A stretch of DNA of 64,000 bases from Syntrophus buswellii (GTDB lineage: Bacteria; Desulfobacterota; Syntrophia; Syntrophales; Syntrophaceae): contig NZ_CP175563.1 in assembly GCF_046097065.1 (NCBI RefSeq), forward strand, positions 868,001 through 932,000. The letters are read 5' to 3'. Positions within the stretch are counted from its first letter, which is position 1; every line of letters starts with the position of its first letter. Made by a program: the position numbers and the translations under genes. Shown here piece after piece: positions 42,094-51,702 of this stretch. The notes below the pieces were generated by a model. That model was not told the DNA's origin, ran no database searches, and saw nothing but the letters and a program-made list of their open reading frames with translations.

Positions 42094-43230
42094 ATGCTAA
42101 AGATTTTCATGATGAAGATCAAATCCTTTGAATTCAACCTGCGCGAACTGGCCGGAGCGATGGGGGATTTTGGGACCCTCTTCCCCCTCGCCATCGGTTA
42201 TATCTATGTTTGCGGTCTGAATCCCTCCGGCTTTCTGGTCATGATGGGGCTGGCCAACATCGTCACCGGTATTGTGTACCGCCTTCCCATGCCCATTGAA
42301 CCCATGAAAGTGCTGGCCATTGTGGCCATTGCGCAGCACTGGACGCCTTCCATGGTGTACGCCTCGGGCTTCGGCATGGGGCTGGTCTGGATTCTTTTTG
42401 CGGCCACGGACCTGGTGGGCCGGCTGGAAAAATGGACGCCGCCCTCCGTTATTCGGGGCATCCAGGCGGCCCTCGGAGTGATGCTGGCTATTGAAGCGAT
42501 CAAGCTGCTGTCAACCGGATGGATTCTTGCCCTGGTCTCACTCCTGATCGTTCTTGCCCTGAGGGAAAGCCGCCACGCTCCAGCTGCGGTGGTCCTGATG
42601 GCCCTTGGAATAGCCGTTATGTTTGCAAAGGGTCAGCTCCGGCACATTGCCGCTCCCGGGCTCACCCTGCCGACTTTGACGGCCTTCACACCCCGGGAGG
42701 TCTGGGATACGCTGCTGCTGGCGGGCTTTGCCCAGATCCCGTTGACCGTCACCAACGCCACGATCGCCACCGCCGCCCTCCTTTCAACCTATTGGCCGGA
42801 TCGCCCGGTATCGGTCAGGATGCTTTCCTGGAGTCAGGGGATGATGAACACGATCGTGCCTGTTCTGGGGGGGATGCCGATGTGCCACGGTGCCGGCGGA
42901 TTGGCCGGGCAGTACTACTTCGGCGCACGGACCGGTGGCGCCAACATCCTGGAAGGGATCATTGAAATATTCCTTGGCCTGTTTCTTTCGGTGTCCATCG
43001 CCGGGCTTTTCTCGGTCTTTCCAGGCGCCATCATCGGTGCCATGATGTTCATGGTCGGGATCGAGCTCATGAAGTTTGCAAAGGACGTCCGCGTTGGAAA
43101 GGATCTGATCCCCCTGGGCATTACCCTGGGGGTTTCCTTAGGTTCCAACATGGCTTGCGGTTTTCTGGCAGGTCTTGCAAGCCATTACCTGATGTCGACT
43201 GCCCAGAGAAAAAGAGCCGACCGGCGGTAA
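42094..43230 (+). CDS. MOT1-type molybdate (sulfate) transporter
   Basis: 378 residues. Start uncertain among ATGs at 42094, 42109 and 42112. It is polytopic, with about ten hydrophobic segments and the two signatures of MOT1/SulP-like molybdate carriers: LPMPIEPMKVLAIVAIAQ near residue 65 and GGMPMCHGAGGLAGQYYFGA near 255, plus GAMGDFGTLFPLAIGY at the N-terminus and PLTVTNATIATAAL near 215. It probably imports molybdate across the inner membrane, supported by the two MoeA-family genes that converge on it. Sulfate or tungstate transport cannot be excluded. Confidence 0.88.
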   Translation: MLKIFMMKIKSFEFNLRELAGAMGDFGTLFPLAIGYIYVCGLNPSGFLVMMGLANIVTGIVYRLPMPIEPMKVLAIVAIAQHWTPSMVYASGFGMGLVWILFAATDLVGRLEKWTPPSVIRGIQAALGVMLAIEAIKLLSTGWILALVSLLIVLALRESRHAPAAVVLMALGIAVMFAKGQLRHIAAPGLTLPTLTAFTPREVWDTLLLAGFAQIPLTVTNATIATAALLSTYWPDRPVSVRMLSWSQGMMNTIVPVLGGMPMCHGAGGLAGQYYFGARTGGANILEGIIEIFLGLFLSVSIAGLFSVFPGAIIGAMMFMVGIELMKFAKDVRVGKDLIPLGITLGVSLGSNMACGFLAGLASHYLMSTAQRKRADRR

Positions 43231-43369
43231 CGTCGGCGTCGCTAAAAGCGTTCGCTCCGGCTCGCCATGGATCCGCCTGGCTTCGTCTCCCGGGTCTGTG
43301 AGTTCAAAACCTTCCCGCACCCTGCCCGGAGGTCCGGTGCGGACGTATTATTGCCGCATCAGAACTGGA

Positions 43370-45328
43370 CTACAGCTCGATGACGATGTTCCCCATGGCG
43401 GTTATGTCATAGCCCGGCAAATCGCTGATGGCTTTGCGCAGGACCGGACCGTGGATCAGGTCGAACAGCGGCTTCAACAGAGGGCTTTCGTAGTGAATGC
43501 GCGGAATGACCAAGTCGTATCTCTCCTTCTCAAAGGGGATGAAATCAAGCTCAAGGGCGTGCGCCGCGGCGGCAATACCAAGTCCGCAGTCCGCTGCGCC
43601 CGATTGAACGGCAACGGCAACCGCCAGGTGCGTGTACTCCTCGCGCCGATAGCCTTTTACCTCTTCATGTTTCATCCCCAGCCTGTTGAGGTGGTAGTCG
43701 AGCAGAACCCTGGTGCCGGCTCCGCGCTGGCGGTTGACAAAACGCACATCGTCCCGCGCCAGATCAGCCAGCCCTCTGATTCCCTTTGGATTGCCCGGTG
43801 CGACGATGAGCCCCTGCTCTCGATGCATGAACGTCATCACCACGACGGGGGTACTGGGCAGATACTGCCTGACATAGGCAATATTGTATTCGCCCGTTGA
43901 CGGATCCAGGAGGTGTGAACCGGCCAGATGCGAATCGCCCCTCCGCAGGGCCGTCAGTCCGCCGAGACTGCCGGCGTTGGCACTTGAAAAGAGCAGTCCG
44001 TCGTCGGCCAGGTATTGGGCCAGGATGTCCAAGCAGAGATCGTGACTGCCGATGTGGACGATGGTGCGGTCGATATCGGCCGGATCACGGTACAGCTCCA
44101 CGGTAACCTCCTGCCCGGCCTCGACGCCTTCCGAAAATCTGGGGATGCGGACGATCCCGTCCGCGCGGACCAGGGAGGTGATGACGCCTGCTCCACGGGA
44201 CAGGGGCGCAGCCACGGTTCGTTTTCCAACCCGTCCGACGGTCACTCGCACCCATTCATCTTCACCCATGGGCGAGAGAAGCTTTCGGCTGATGACCGCT
44301 TTGAGCCCGGGCTTTTCCCGCTGCGGCAACCCGAGCCAATGCGATATCAAGGGCTCCACGAATATTTCCCCGGTGAGAGCGCAGGAGACGGGATAGCCGG
44401 GCACGCCGATGATGGGCGTCCGGCGGTCCGTCACGGTGCCGAGCACGACGGGATGCCCGGGGCGTATCGCCACGCCGTGAACGAGGAGGGTCCCCAGTTC
44501 CTCGACAATACTCGCCGTGAAGTCTTCGCTGCCTGCCGATGATCCGGCATTGACGAGGATAAGGTCGTGAGTGGCCGCCGCTTCTCTCACCTTATCCCTG
44601 ATGCGTTCGTAATCGTCGACGACGATCGGGTAACGCGTTGGCTCACCGCCCCACTGGCGCACCTGTGAAGCAAGTACGAGGGAGTTGTATTCGATGATGT
44701 CGCCGGATTTGAGGCCTGACTGCGCGGCCTGTTCAACAGTCACCAGTTCGGTTCCCGTCGGGATGACCGCCACGCGCGGCCGCCGCCGGACGCTGACCGT
44801 GGCGTGCCCGCAACCGGAAAGGGCCCCCAGATCCACCGGTTTCAGCAGATGATTGGCCGGAAGCACCAGTTCGGTGGCGACCATATCCTCGCCCATGGGC
44901 CTGACGGCAGTCCATGGTGCGACGCTGGCCAGGATCTCGATGAATTTTCCGGCTGCGCCTTCGTCAACGTTCTGTGTATGCTCGATTTGGATGACGGCGT
45001 CTGCCCAGGAAGGGATCGGGTCCCCGGTATCGACGTATTCCGCCTGCCTTTCGGGGCCGATCCTGAGCCGCTTCGGCGCCGTTTCCGTAGCGCCGAGGGT
45101 GTCCGCCGAACGGACGGCGTAGCCGTCCATGGCGCTGGCGTGATATCCCGGCGATGAAAGGGCGGCCCATACGGGCGCCGCTGTTACGCGCCCAAGGGCT
45201 TTCTCCAGCGGCAGCTCCTCGCCGGGAACCCTGGCCCATGCTCCGGAGCTTTCCATGGCCGTGATAAATCGGCGCCAGGCCTCATCCAATGGAATATCTT
45301 CGAGATAAAATTTTCTGCTCTTGCTCAT
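43370..45328 (-). CDS. MoeA-family molybdopterin protein fused to a substrate-binding-like domain
   Basis: 652 residues from the ATG at 45328, preceded by TTGGAGAAAGG. An ATG at 45355 is weaker. Residues 1-410 are MoeA-like (molybdenum insertion into molybdopterin): SAMDGYAVRSADT, GTELVTVE, NAGSSAGSEDFT and GVPGYPVSCALTG. From about 420 to the end comes a periplasmic-binding-protein-like module (IGSHDLCLDILAQYLADDG, NRQRGAGTRVLLDYHLNRLG, ADCGLGIAAAAHALELDFIP), like the PBP domain of ModE-like or LysR-type regulators. The fusion is known in anaerobes, and the extra domain may sense molybdate or a cofactor form. It lies 30 bp after moeA. Confidence 0.92.
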   Translation of the reverse strand: MSKSRKFYLEDIPLDEAWRRFITAMESSGAWARVPGEELPLEKALGRVTAAPVWAALSSPGYHASAMDGYAVRSADTLGATETAPKRLRIGPERQAEYVDTGDPIPSWADAVIQIEHTQNVDEGAAGKFIEILASVAPWTAVRPMGEDMVATELVLPANHLLKPVDLGALSGCGHATVSVRRRPRVAVIPTGTELVTVEQAAQSGLKSGDIIEYNSLVLASQVRQWGGEPTRYPIVVDDYERIRDKVREAAATHDLILVNAGSSAGSEDFTASIVEELGTLLVHGVAIRPGHPVVLGTVTDRRTPIIGVPGYPVSCALTGEIFVEPLISHWLGLPQREKPGLKAVISRKLLSPMGEDEWVRVTVGRVGKRTVAAPLSRGAGVITSLVRADGIVRIPRFSEGVEAGQEVTVELYRDPADIDRTIVHIGSHDLCLDILAQYLADDGLLFSSANAGSLGGLTALRRGDSHLAGSHLLDPSTGEYNIAYVRQYLPSTPVVVMTFMHREQGLIVAPGNPKGIRGLADLARDDVRFVNRQRGAGTRVLLDYHLNRLGMKHEEVKGYRREEYTHLAVAVAVQSGAADCGLGIAAAAHALELDFIPFEKERYDLVIPRIHYESPLLKPLFDLIHGPVLRKAISDLPGYDITAMGNIVIEL

Positions 45329-45358
45329 TCCTTTCTCCAATTTCCCATAGTCCATTCT

Positions 45359-46591
45359 TCAAAACAGCTCGACAGCAACGAGTTCACCCTTGTGCAATCC
45401 ATTGGAATCAAGAGGCACGCATATCATCCCCTCAGCCTTGACCAGGGTATAGATTAGATTCGATTTGCCGAAAACCGGCTCCGCCCAGAGATCGCCTTCA
45501 CGCTCTTCCAGCCTCACCTGGATATAGTCTTCGCGCCCTGGAACCGAGGAGATGTTGTGGGTCAGCCTGGCCGTGATTCGCCCTCGGGCAGGTGGATCTT
45601 TCGCTCCCTGCATTCGCCGGAGCAGGGGTGTCAGGAAGAGCCCGGCAACCACCATGGCACTGACGGGGTTGCCGGGCAGTCCGATGGCCGGCTTGCCGTT
45701 GCAGACGCCCAGAATCGTCGGTTTCCCGGGCCGAACGGCGACTCCGTGCACCAGGACGCCCGGTTTGCCCAGCGCATTGATGACATCGGCCGTCAGATCG
45801 CGTGTGGAAACGGAGGACCCCGCGGAAATGACCAGAAGATCCGAAGCATTCAATGCGCTGCGCGCCGCGGAAAGCAGCGACTCGTAGGTGTCTTTGATGA
45901 TCCCCTTCAGCAGTGGAATCCCCCCTGAGCGGGCGATAAGGCCGGCAATGGCGTAAGAGTTGACATCCCTTATCTGCCCTGGTCCCGGTATTTGTTCCGG
46001 AGAGACAACCTCATCGCCAGTGGAGAGAATCGCCGCCCGTAGAGCGGCTGCCACCCGCACGCGGGTGATGCCGAGGGCCATCAGTCCGCCGAGGTCCTGC
46101 GGCCGGAGGATATGTCCGGCGTCAAACAGGGACTCGCCCTCTTTCACATCCTCGCCGACTTGAATCATGTTCTCCCCCGGCGCAACGGCGCGCAGCACTT
46201 CGATGTTTGCCTCATCGAGCTTCTGGGTCCGTTCCACCATGACGACAGCATCAGCCCCGGGCGGGATCATGCCGCCTGTATAAACGACCACGGCCTGAGC
46301 CGGGCCGACGACCCCTTCGAATATACGGCCCATCGGCACTTCACCGATTACACTGAGATACGCAGGCAGCGATTCGGTGGCACCGAATGTGTCCTCGGCG
46401 CGGACGGCGTAACCGTCCATCGTACTGCGGGGAAATGACGGAAGGGAAGACGGAGCGGTCAGTTTCTCGCAAAGTGTGCGGTCAAGCGCTTCAGCCGTTT
46501 CGAGATCCTGGCTCCTGACCTCGGGGTCAAGATGGTCAAACAGCGCTTTAAGCGCCTCTCCAGGGGGAAGCACCTTGAACATTTCCGGCAT
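45359..46591 (-). CDS. moeA: Molybdopterin molybdenumtransferase MoeA
   Basis: 410 residues from the ATG at 46591, with AAGGAG upstream. A 7-residue upstream extension is not needed. Inserts molybdate into adenylylated molybdopterin. Motifs: RSTMDGYAVRAEDT near residue 60, YTGGMIPPGADAVVMVE near 110, ILSTGDEVV near 195, VISAGSSVSTRDL and GLPGNPVSAMVV in the MoCF-binding domain, and an MoeA-C domain at the end. First gene of the two-gene Moco unit with its own sigma-70 promoter. Two MoeA-family proteins in one operon may serve different metals or enzymes. Confidence 0.93.
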   Translation of the reverse strand: MPEMFKVLPPGEALKALFDHLDPEVRSQDLETAEALDRTLCEKLTAPSSLPSFPRSTMDGYAVRAEDTFGATESLPAYLSVIGEVPMGRIFEGVVGPAQAVVVYTGGMIPPGADAVVMVERTQKLDEANIEVLRAVAPGENMIQVGEDVKEGESLFDAGHILRPQDLGGLMALGITRVRVAAALRAAILSTGDEVVSPEQIPGPGQIRDVNSYAIAGLIARSGGIPLLKGIIKDTYESLLSAARSALNASDLLVISAGSSVSTRDLTADVINALGKPGVLVHGVAVRPGKPTILGVCNGKPAIGLPGNPVSAMVVAGLFLTPLLRRMQGAKDPPARGRITARLTHNISSVPGREDYIQVRLEEREGDLWAEPVFGKSNLIYTLVKAEGMICVPLDSNGLHKGELVAVELF

Positions 46592-46622
46592 AACGGCTCC
46601 TTGCAAATCCATTTACGCCTAA

Positions 46623-46650
46623 TCTATATGACATCTTCCACACATGTCAA
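46623..46650 (-). promoter_or_regulatory. Sigma-70 promoter of the moeA operon
   Basis: Minus strand: TTGACA (46650-46645), 16 bases, TATAGA (46628-46623). The start point near 46616 gives a leader of only about 25 nt before the moeA ATG, leaving no room for a molybdenum-cofactor riboswitch. Confidence 0.65.
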
Positions 46651-46759
46651 TCATTACTAAAAGGCCTTCCGGTCAGCTTAAAGACGTTCGAAAAGCCGGT
46701 GCATCAAAGAGCTGTTCCGCTCCTGAAGAAATGTTCCCGACAGCCTCTTTTCTCATTAC

Positions 46760-46775
46760 TGGTATATATTTTGCG
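46760..46775 (+). promoter_or_regulatory. Sigma-54 promoter upstream of the GGDEF gene
   Basis: TGGTAT, five bases, TTGCG. The -24 GG (46761-46762) and -12 GC (46773-46774) are exactly ten bases apart. The start point near 46786 is about 65 bp before the TTG start. RpoN control would tie this c-di-GMP enzyme to the flagellar or surface programme. Confidence 0.5.
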
Positions 46776-46850
46776 AAAGTTAAATAATTCTCAGAGAGCA
46801 GAGCATCATGGGGTGCAGGGATTTTTATCCCAGGGAATAGGGGGGACGCC

Positions 46851-47999
46851 TTGTCTGGGTTCCTGGATTTCACTAACTCTTTTTTTTCGCCACAGGTGAT
46901 CCACCCAGTGGGAAACGGGATCAGATACTTTTCACCCGCCATGTTTGAAGCACTTGGATTCGGTGTTGTCGTTGTGGATGCCGACACCCACCGCATTGTT
47001 TATGCGAATCAAAAAATCCATGGTATTGGCGGGTATCCTGCTGGAATGCTCGTCGGCCGCGCATGCCACGGCGTGCTGTGTCCCGGGGCGGGCGGCAGGT
47101 GTCCGGTCACCGACGAGGGGCGGTCCGTGGAGAACTCGGAAGAGATTCTGATCCGGGCTGACGGAACCAGGCTGCCCATCATAAAAACCGCGGTGCCGAT
47201 GATCCTGGAGGGCAGAAATTATCTTATTGAAAGCATCGTGGATAACTCACAGCGGAAGCAGATACAGTCGGAGCTCAGAAAGGCCAATGAATCCCTGCAG
47301 AAGGAGATGATCAGGCGCAAGCGGATACAGGACAGAATCGAGCATCTGGCCTACCATGACCATTTGACGGGATTGGCCAACCGCCTTCTCTTCAGGGACG
47401 AACTGGACCATGCCGTGTCCCTGTCCCGGCGAATGGGGAAACAGCTCGCGATCATGTTTCTGGACCTGGACGGGTTTAAAATGATCAACGACACGATGGG
47501 TCATGCCACGGGAGATCAGCTGCTGAAGGGAGTCTCAAACCGATTGGTCGCTATCGTGCGAAAATCCGATGTCGTCGCCAGGATAGGCGGAGATGAGTTC
47601 GTGATCATGATTACAAATCAAGGGCATGCTGAATCCATCAGGCTGGTCGCAGAGAAGATGCTGAACAGCTTCAGGGATCCCTTCAGGCTCAATGGCCGCG
47701 ATTATTTTTTGACGACCAGCATCGGGGTCGCCATATATCCGTCAGATGGTGAAGATGCGGAAACGCTTCTCAAGAATGCGGATGTCGCCATGTATCAGGC
47801 AAAGCAGAAGGGCCGTAATCAATACTTCTTCTGCCCGTCCGTGATGAAGAATGCGGGGTCCGAGGACATGGAATCAAGCAGCCGGCGGTATGAGATGATT
47901 GATCGAATGGAACGGGAATCCTGCTATCGGCCGGAGCGACATCGCCATGAAATGGAATCGCTGGTTTTCAAGCCTTGCCGGGAAGGAAACATCCTATAA
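46851..47999 (+). CDS. PAS-GGDEF diguanylate cyclase
   Basis: 382 residues, TTG start after AGGGGGGACGCC. Makes c-di-GMP from two GTP. A PAS-like sensor domain lies at residues about 25-125 (FEALGFGVVVVDADTHRIVY, then Cys-containing CHGVLCPGAGGRCP, which could hold a metal or redox site), a coiled-coil linker at about 130-165, and a GGDEF domain at about 170-325 with an intact active site RIGGDEF near residue 245 and a product-inhibition RxxD (RKSD) five residues before it. The tail after residue 330 has no known fold and may be the stub of a lost EAL domain. A sigma-54 promoter precedes it. Confidence 0.9.
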   Translation: MSGFLDFTNSFFSPQVIHPVGNGIRYFSPAMFEALGFGVVVVDADTHRIVYANQKIHGIGGYPAGMLVGRACHGVLCPGAGGRCPVTDEGRSVENSEEILIRADGTRLPIIKTAVPMILEGRNYLIESIVDNSQRKQIQSELRKANESLQKEMIRRKRIQDRIEHLAYHDHLTGLANRLLFRDELDHAVSLSRRMGKQLAIMFLDLDGFKMINDTMGHATGDQLLKGVSNRLVAIVRKSDVVARIGGDEFVIMITNQGHAESIRLVAEKMLNSFRDPFRLNGRDYFLTTSIGVAIYPSDGEDAETLLKNADVAMYQAKQKGRNQYFFCPSVMKNAGSEDMESSSRRYEMIDRMERESCYRPERHRHEMESLVFKPCREGNIL

Positions 48000-48012
48000 C
48001 GTTTTATAGAGG

Positions 48013-49668
48013 GTGAAAACCTTGGACACTCATTTGGAAGGCCGGTATACCGGAGGCATGGCGAACGAACCGATTCCCGGGGAAGGCCCTGGTTTCCCGG
48101 AGCATGGGGACAGCGGTCAGGCCGCTTGCGGGACCACCGATTTTCTGATGAAAATCATACACAGCAAGGGTGAACTTCCCGCCTTTTCCAGCCACATCGT
48201 CGAAATCAACACCAAACTTTCGTCCCTGACATCGGTCAATTTCTCTTCAGCAGGGGACCTGGCCAAGATCATCCTGAAAGACTTCTCTCTTACAAACAGA
48301 CTTCTCAAAATTGTGAACTCAGCCCTTTATGCCGGACAATCCGGAAAGGTTACCACCATCTCCAAGGCCATGTTTCTCCTCGGCATTGAAAAGATCCGGA
48401 TCATGGCGGCCACCCTCATGATCTTTGATCACCTGGAGAACAACTCTCAGGTCAAAGAGCTGCAGGAGATTGCCTCGACGTCCCTGATGAGCGGTCTTGT
48501 GGCTGCAAGTGTCGCAGCGAAGATGAAAATGGCGGACAAGGAAGAGGTTTTTATCTGCTCCATGCTCTTCAATCTGGGGAAGATGCTGGTCATCTGCTAT
48601 TTTCCGGACAAGTATGAAGAGATCAAGAGGCGGATGGTCGATCTGGAACTCGATGAGGTCAAGGCCTCCACATCCGTCCTGGGCGTTTCCTATAATGATC
48701 TGGGAATGGCGATTTCGCGGTCCTGGAATTTTCCCGATAAAATTGTCCGAAGTATGGAGCCCCTGTCCGATCACAACCTGGATCAGCCGAAAACGGAATG
48801 GGGGAACCTGCGGCTTCTGTCCAGCTATTCCAACGAATTGCTCTCCAACTTGATCAACGCTCCATCCCCCGAGCGGGCCGAGGTCCTTGCAACCGTACTG
48901 AAACGATACGGGAAGAGAATTCCGATCCAGCCGGATGAACTGAAATCGCTCCTCGAGTCGGCCGTTGCGAATGGAAACCCTTATACGGATGCGGCCAAGA
49001 TCAACAGGCAGGCCGCCGATCGGTTCAAACAGTTATTCCAATCTCCACCTGGCGATCCCCCTGAAACCCAGAAGGCGAAAAATTCGGGGAAATCGGAACA
49101 TCCATCCCTTCCGGGCGGACGCGATCCGTGTCCGGGCGCTTCCACTTCCGGCCTGGAGGCAAGGGGTGGTGTTCTGGCCAATGGCCTGCAGGAGATCAAG
49201 GAGGCCATGAAGGGCTCTTACCGCCTCAACGATGTCCTCTGCATGATTCTTGAAACCATGTACCGCGGATTCGAATTGAACCGCGTCATCTTTTGCCTGC
49301 GGGACACGAAACAGGGAACGATGGCGGCCCGTTTCGGGCTTGGGGAAAGTGTCGAGGAGATTGTTCAGCGTTTTCACTTCCGGGTCAGTCGGTCTTCGGA
49401 TCTCTTCAACATTGTGATCGCCCAGGGCAAGGGCGTCATTATCGACAATTCCGCCAACCCCAGCATCTTGAAAATTCTTCCCGACTGGTACAGGCGTTTT
49501 TTTCTTGCGCCGTCATTTTTCATCTACCCCCTGATTGCTCCAAAGGGTTGCATCGGCATGTTCTATGGGGACAGAAAAACCCCGGAGCCGGTCATCACCC
49601 AGGCGGACATCACGTTCATGGAGGAGTTGCGGGATATATTCCTCTCCGCCATAAGCTGCGGACCATAA
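48013..49668 (+). CDS. HDOD signalling protein with C-terminal GAF-like domain
   Basis: 551 residues, GTG start. Residues about 40-260 form an HDOD domain (FSLTNRLLKIVNSALYAGQ, ISKAMFLLGIEKIRIMA, MLFNLGKMLVICYFPDKY). It lacks catalytic HD residues, so it is a regulatory or scaffold module. A Pro/Ser/Gly-rich linker lies at about 345-390. Residues about 400-551 look like a GAF-type sensor (MILETMYRGFELNRVIFCLR, YPLIAPKGCIGMFYGD). It starts 13 bp after the GGDEF gene, so the two may be one c-di-GMP-related signalling unit. HDOD proteins often affect motility and biofilm formation. Confidence 0.88.
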   Translation: MKTLDTHLEGRYTGGMANEPIPGEGPGFPEHGDSGQAACGTTDFLMKIIHSKGELPAFSSHIVEINTKLSSLTSVNFSSAGDLAKIILKDFSLTNRLLKIVNSALYAGQSGKVTTISKAMFLLGIEKIRIMAATLMIFDHLENNSQVKELQEIASTSLMSGLVAASVAAKMKMADKEEVFICSMLFNLGKMLVICYFPDKYEEIKRRMVDLELDEVKASTSVLGVSYNDLGMAISRSWNFPDKIVRSMEPLSDHNLDQPKTEWGNLRLLSSYSNELLSNLINAPSPERAEVLATVLKRYGKRIPIQPDELKSLLESAVANGNPYTDAAKINRQAADRFKQLFQSPPGDPPETQKAKNSGKSEHPSLPGGRDPCPGASTSGLEARGGVLANGLQEIKEAMKGSYRLNDVLCMILETMYRGFELNRVIFCLRDTKQGTMAARFGLGESVEEIVQRFHFRVSRSSDLFNIVIAQGKGVIIDNSANPSILKILPDWYRRFFLAPSFFIYPLIAPKGCIGMFYGDRKTPEPVITQADITFMEELRDIFLSAISCGP

Positions 49669-49758
49669 CAGGCGTCCCGGTCACCCTGCGTCGAAAAACG
49701 GCCTGTTCCCTTTACAGGCTCAACCTCCAGCCGGGGCTTTTCCTCCGCGGCATTTTCC

Positions 49759-51702
49759 TTAACGTTCTTCAGAAGAGTCGGACGAAACAGAGTCCTTACT
49801 CCCGTCCGACTTGGCCGCAGGGCCCGATTCTGTGCGGCGGTCGAATTCTTCCCGGTTGGGTTCGCTGTCCCAGGCGTGGTCGTACTGCTTGTGATCGAAT
49901 TTCAGGTCGCTGGACAGCATTTCCTCCTGGTTGCGAATCTCCTCCCGGAAATTGTCTATATAGGTGTCCTTGTCATGGGAGTGTGGCGCCAGCCTGAGGC
50001 AGGTTGCTTCGTCGTAGCGGATAAAATTCTGCCCTGAACGCGTGGCGCTGTACCTTCGGAAGCCCAGTTTAACCAGGGCATCGACCCCCAGGCGCACGGC
50101 GGTGTCAAGGGTTTCCCGGTAAATATGGGATACCCCCATGTCCATCAGATGATAGGCGTCCTGGTTGTTTTCGGCGCGTGCCATGATCGTCAGATGGGGG
50201 AAAAGCTTCCCCGTCTTTTCGATGAGATCTGAGTTGATTTCCGGAGAACCGATGGCGGCAACGAGAATCCTGGCCTGATCGGCTCCGGCGGATTTGAGGA
50301 TGTCCACGCGCGTGGCATCCCCGTAGAAAACCTTGCACCCCATTCTCCTCAGCAGGTCCACGCGGTCGGAATCGTTGTCGAGAATGGTGGCATGGATACC
50401 GTTTGCCTTCAGAAACCTTCCCACCGTACTGCCGAAATGACCGAAACCGGCGATAATGACCGGGGCGTGGAGGTCGATGTCTTCGGGTTCCGGTTCGATT
50501 TTTTCCAGGGTCCCGAAACGGGGTTGAACCAGGCGCTCATTGAACAGCAGCAGGACAGGGGTGGCCGTCATGCTCAGCGCGGTGACGGCCATCATCGTGT
50601 CCGTCCATTCCAGCGACAGGATGGAAAGCTGGCTGATGAAGGAAAAGAGGACAAAGGCAAATTCCCCGACCTGGGCGAGGCCGATGCAGAAGAGCAGATT
50701 CTGATCAAAGCTCAGCCGCGCCAGCTTCCCCGTGAGAGCGAGAACGACGGCCTTTCCGGCAATCACCATGAAGACGAGGGCGAGGATCTTCAAGGGCTCG
50801 TTGAGGATCAGGCTGAAGTTGATGGAGGTCCCCACGGAGATAAAGAACAGGCCGAGAAGGATCCCCTTGAAGGGGGCGATATCGCTTTCCAGCTCATGCC
50901 TGTATTCGCTGTTGGCCAGAACGACCCCCGCCAGAAAGGTTCCCAGGGCGGGGCTGAGCCCCACCAGGCTCATAAGGGTAGCGGTGGCGATCACGATGAA
51001 CAGGGCCGAGGCTGTGAACAATTCCTGAAAGTGTAGACGGGCGATAAACCTCAGGAAGGGGACGATCAGGAACCGTCCACTGACGACCACGAGGTTGATG
51101 GCCAGGAGCAGGGCGATGGTCTGGGCCCATCCGGGCAGACCCTGGAGAAAGGAGGCGGATTCTTCCCCCTGGGCCGGAACGCCGGAAACGGCCAGAAGGG
51201 GAAGGAGCGCCAGGATGGGGATGACGGAAATGTCCTGGAACAGGAGCACGGCGAAGGAGCACCTTCCCGATTGTGTCGCCGCCAGCCCCTTTTCCCTCAG
51301 CGTCTGGAGGACGATCGCCGTGGACGACATGGACAAGGCCAGTCCGATGGCCAGGGCCGCCGTCCAGGAGAATCCGAGCAGAAGGAACAGGGCCACAAAG
51401 AGCAGGGTTGTCAGACCGACCTGCAGGATTCCCGTCCCCAGGATAAGCTGACGCATCCTCCAGAAATGGGAGGGCTCCAGTTCAAGACCGATGAGAAAGA
51501 GCATCATCACCACGCCGAATTCGGCAAAATGCATGACGTCCTTCCCCTCGCCGCCGACAAGGCAAAGGCAGAAGGGGCCGATGATGATGCCTGCAATCAG
51601 ATAGCCAAGGACTGAGCCCATTCCGATTCGCTTGGCAATGGGGACGAAAACGATCGCCGCCGCCAGATAGAGGAGGGCGTCATGGAGAAGGGTGCTGGTC
51701 AT
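49759..51702 (-). CDS. Kef-type K+/H+ antiporter (CPA2 family) with TrkA-N domain
   Basis: 647 residues. The N-terminal about 390 residues are a 12-13-helix CPA2 exchanger (VLGYLIAGIIIGPF near residue 31, GVVMMLFLIGLELEP near 63, LSMSSTAIVLQTL near 122). A TrkA-N/RCK nucleotide-binding domain follows at about 410-530 (VIIAGFGHFGSTVGRFL, FYGDATRVDILKSAGA), then a charged tail. KefB/KefC pumps are gated by glutathione adducts in enterics and protect against electrophiles. The overlapping quinone-reductase gene fits the KefF/KefG ancillary subunit. Confidence 0.9.
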   Translation of the reverse strand: MTSTLLHDALLYLAAAIVFVPIAKRIGMGSVLGYLIAGIIIGPFCLCLVGGEGKDVMHFAEFGVVMMLFLIGLELEPSHFWRMRQLILGTGILQVGLTTLLFVALFLLLGFSWTAALAIGLALSMSSTAIVLQTLREKGLAATQSGRCSFAVLLFQDISVIPILALLPLLAVSGVPAQGEESASFLQGLPGWAQTIALLLAINLVVVSGRFLIVPFLRFIARLHFQELFTASALFIVIATATLMSLVGLSPALGTFLAGVVLANSEYRHELESDIAPFKGILLGLFFISVGTSINFSLILNEPLKILALVFMVIAGKAVVLALTGKLARLSFDQNLLFCIGLAQVGEFAFVLFSFISQLSILSLEWTDTMMAVTALSMTATPVLLLFNERLVQPRFGTLEKIEPEPEDIDLHAPVIIAGFGHFGSTVGRFLKANGIHATILDNDSDRVDLLRRMGCKVFYGDATRVDILKSAGADQARILVAAIGSPEINSDLIEKTGKLFPHLTIMARAENNQDAYHLMDMGVSHIYRETLDTAVRLGVDALVKLGFRRYSATRSGQNFIRYDEATCLRLAPHSHDKDTYIDNFREEIRNQEEMLSSDLKFDHKQYDHAWDSEPNREEFDRRTESGPAAKSDGSKDSVSSDSSEER

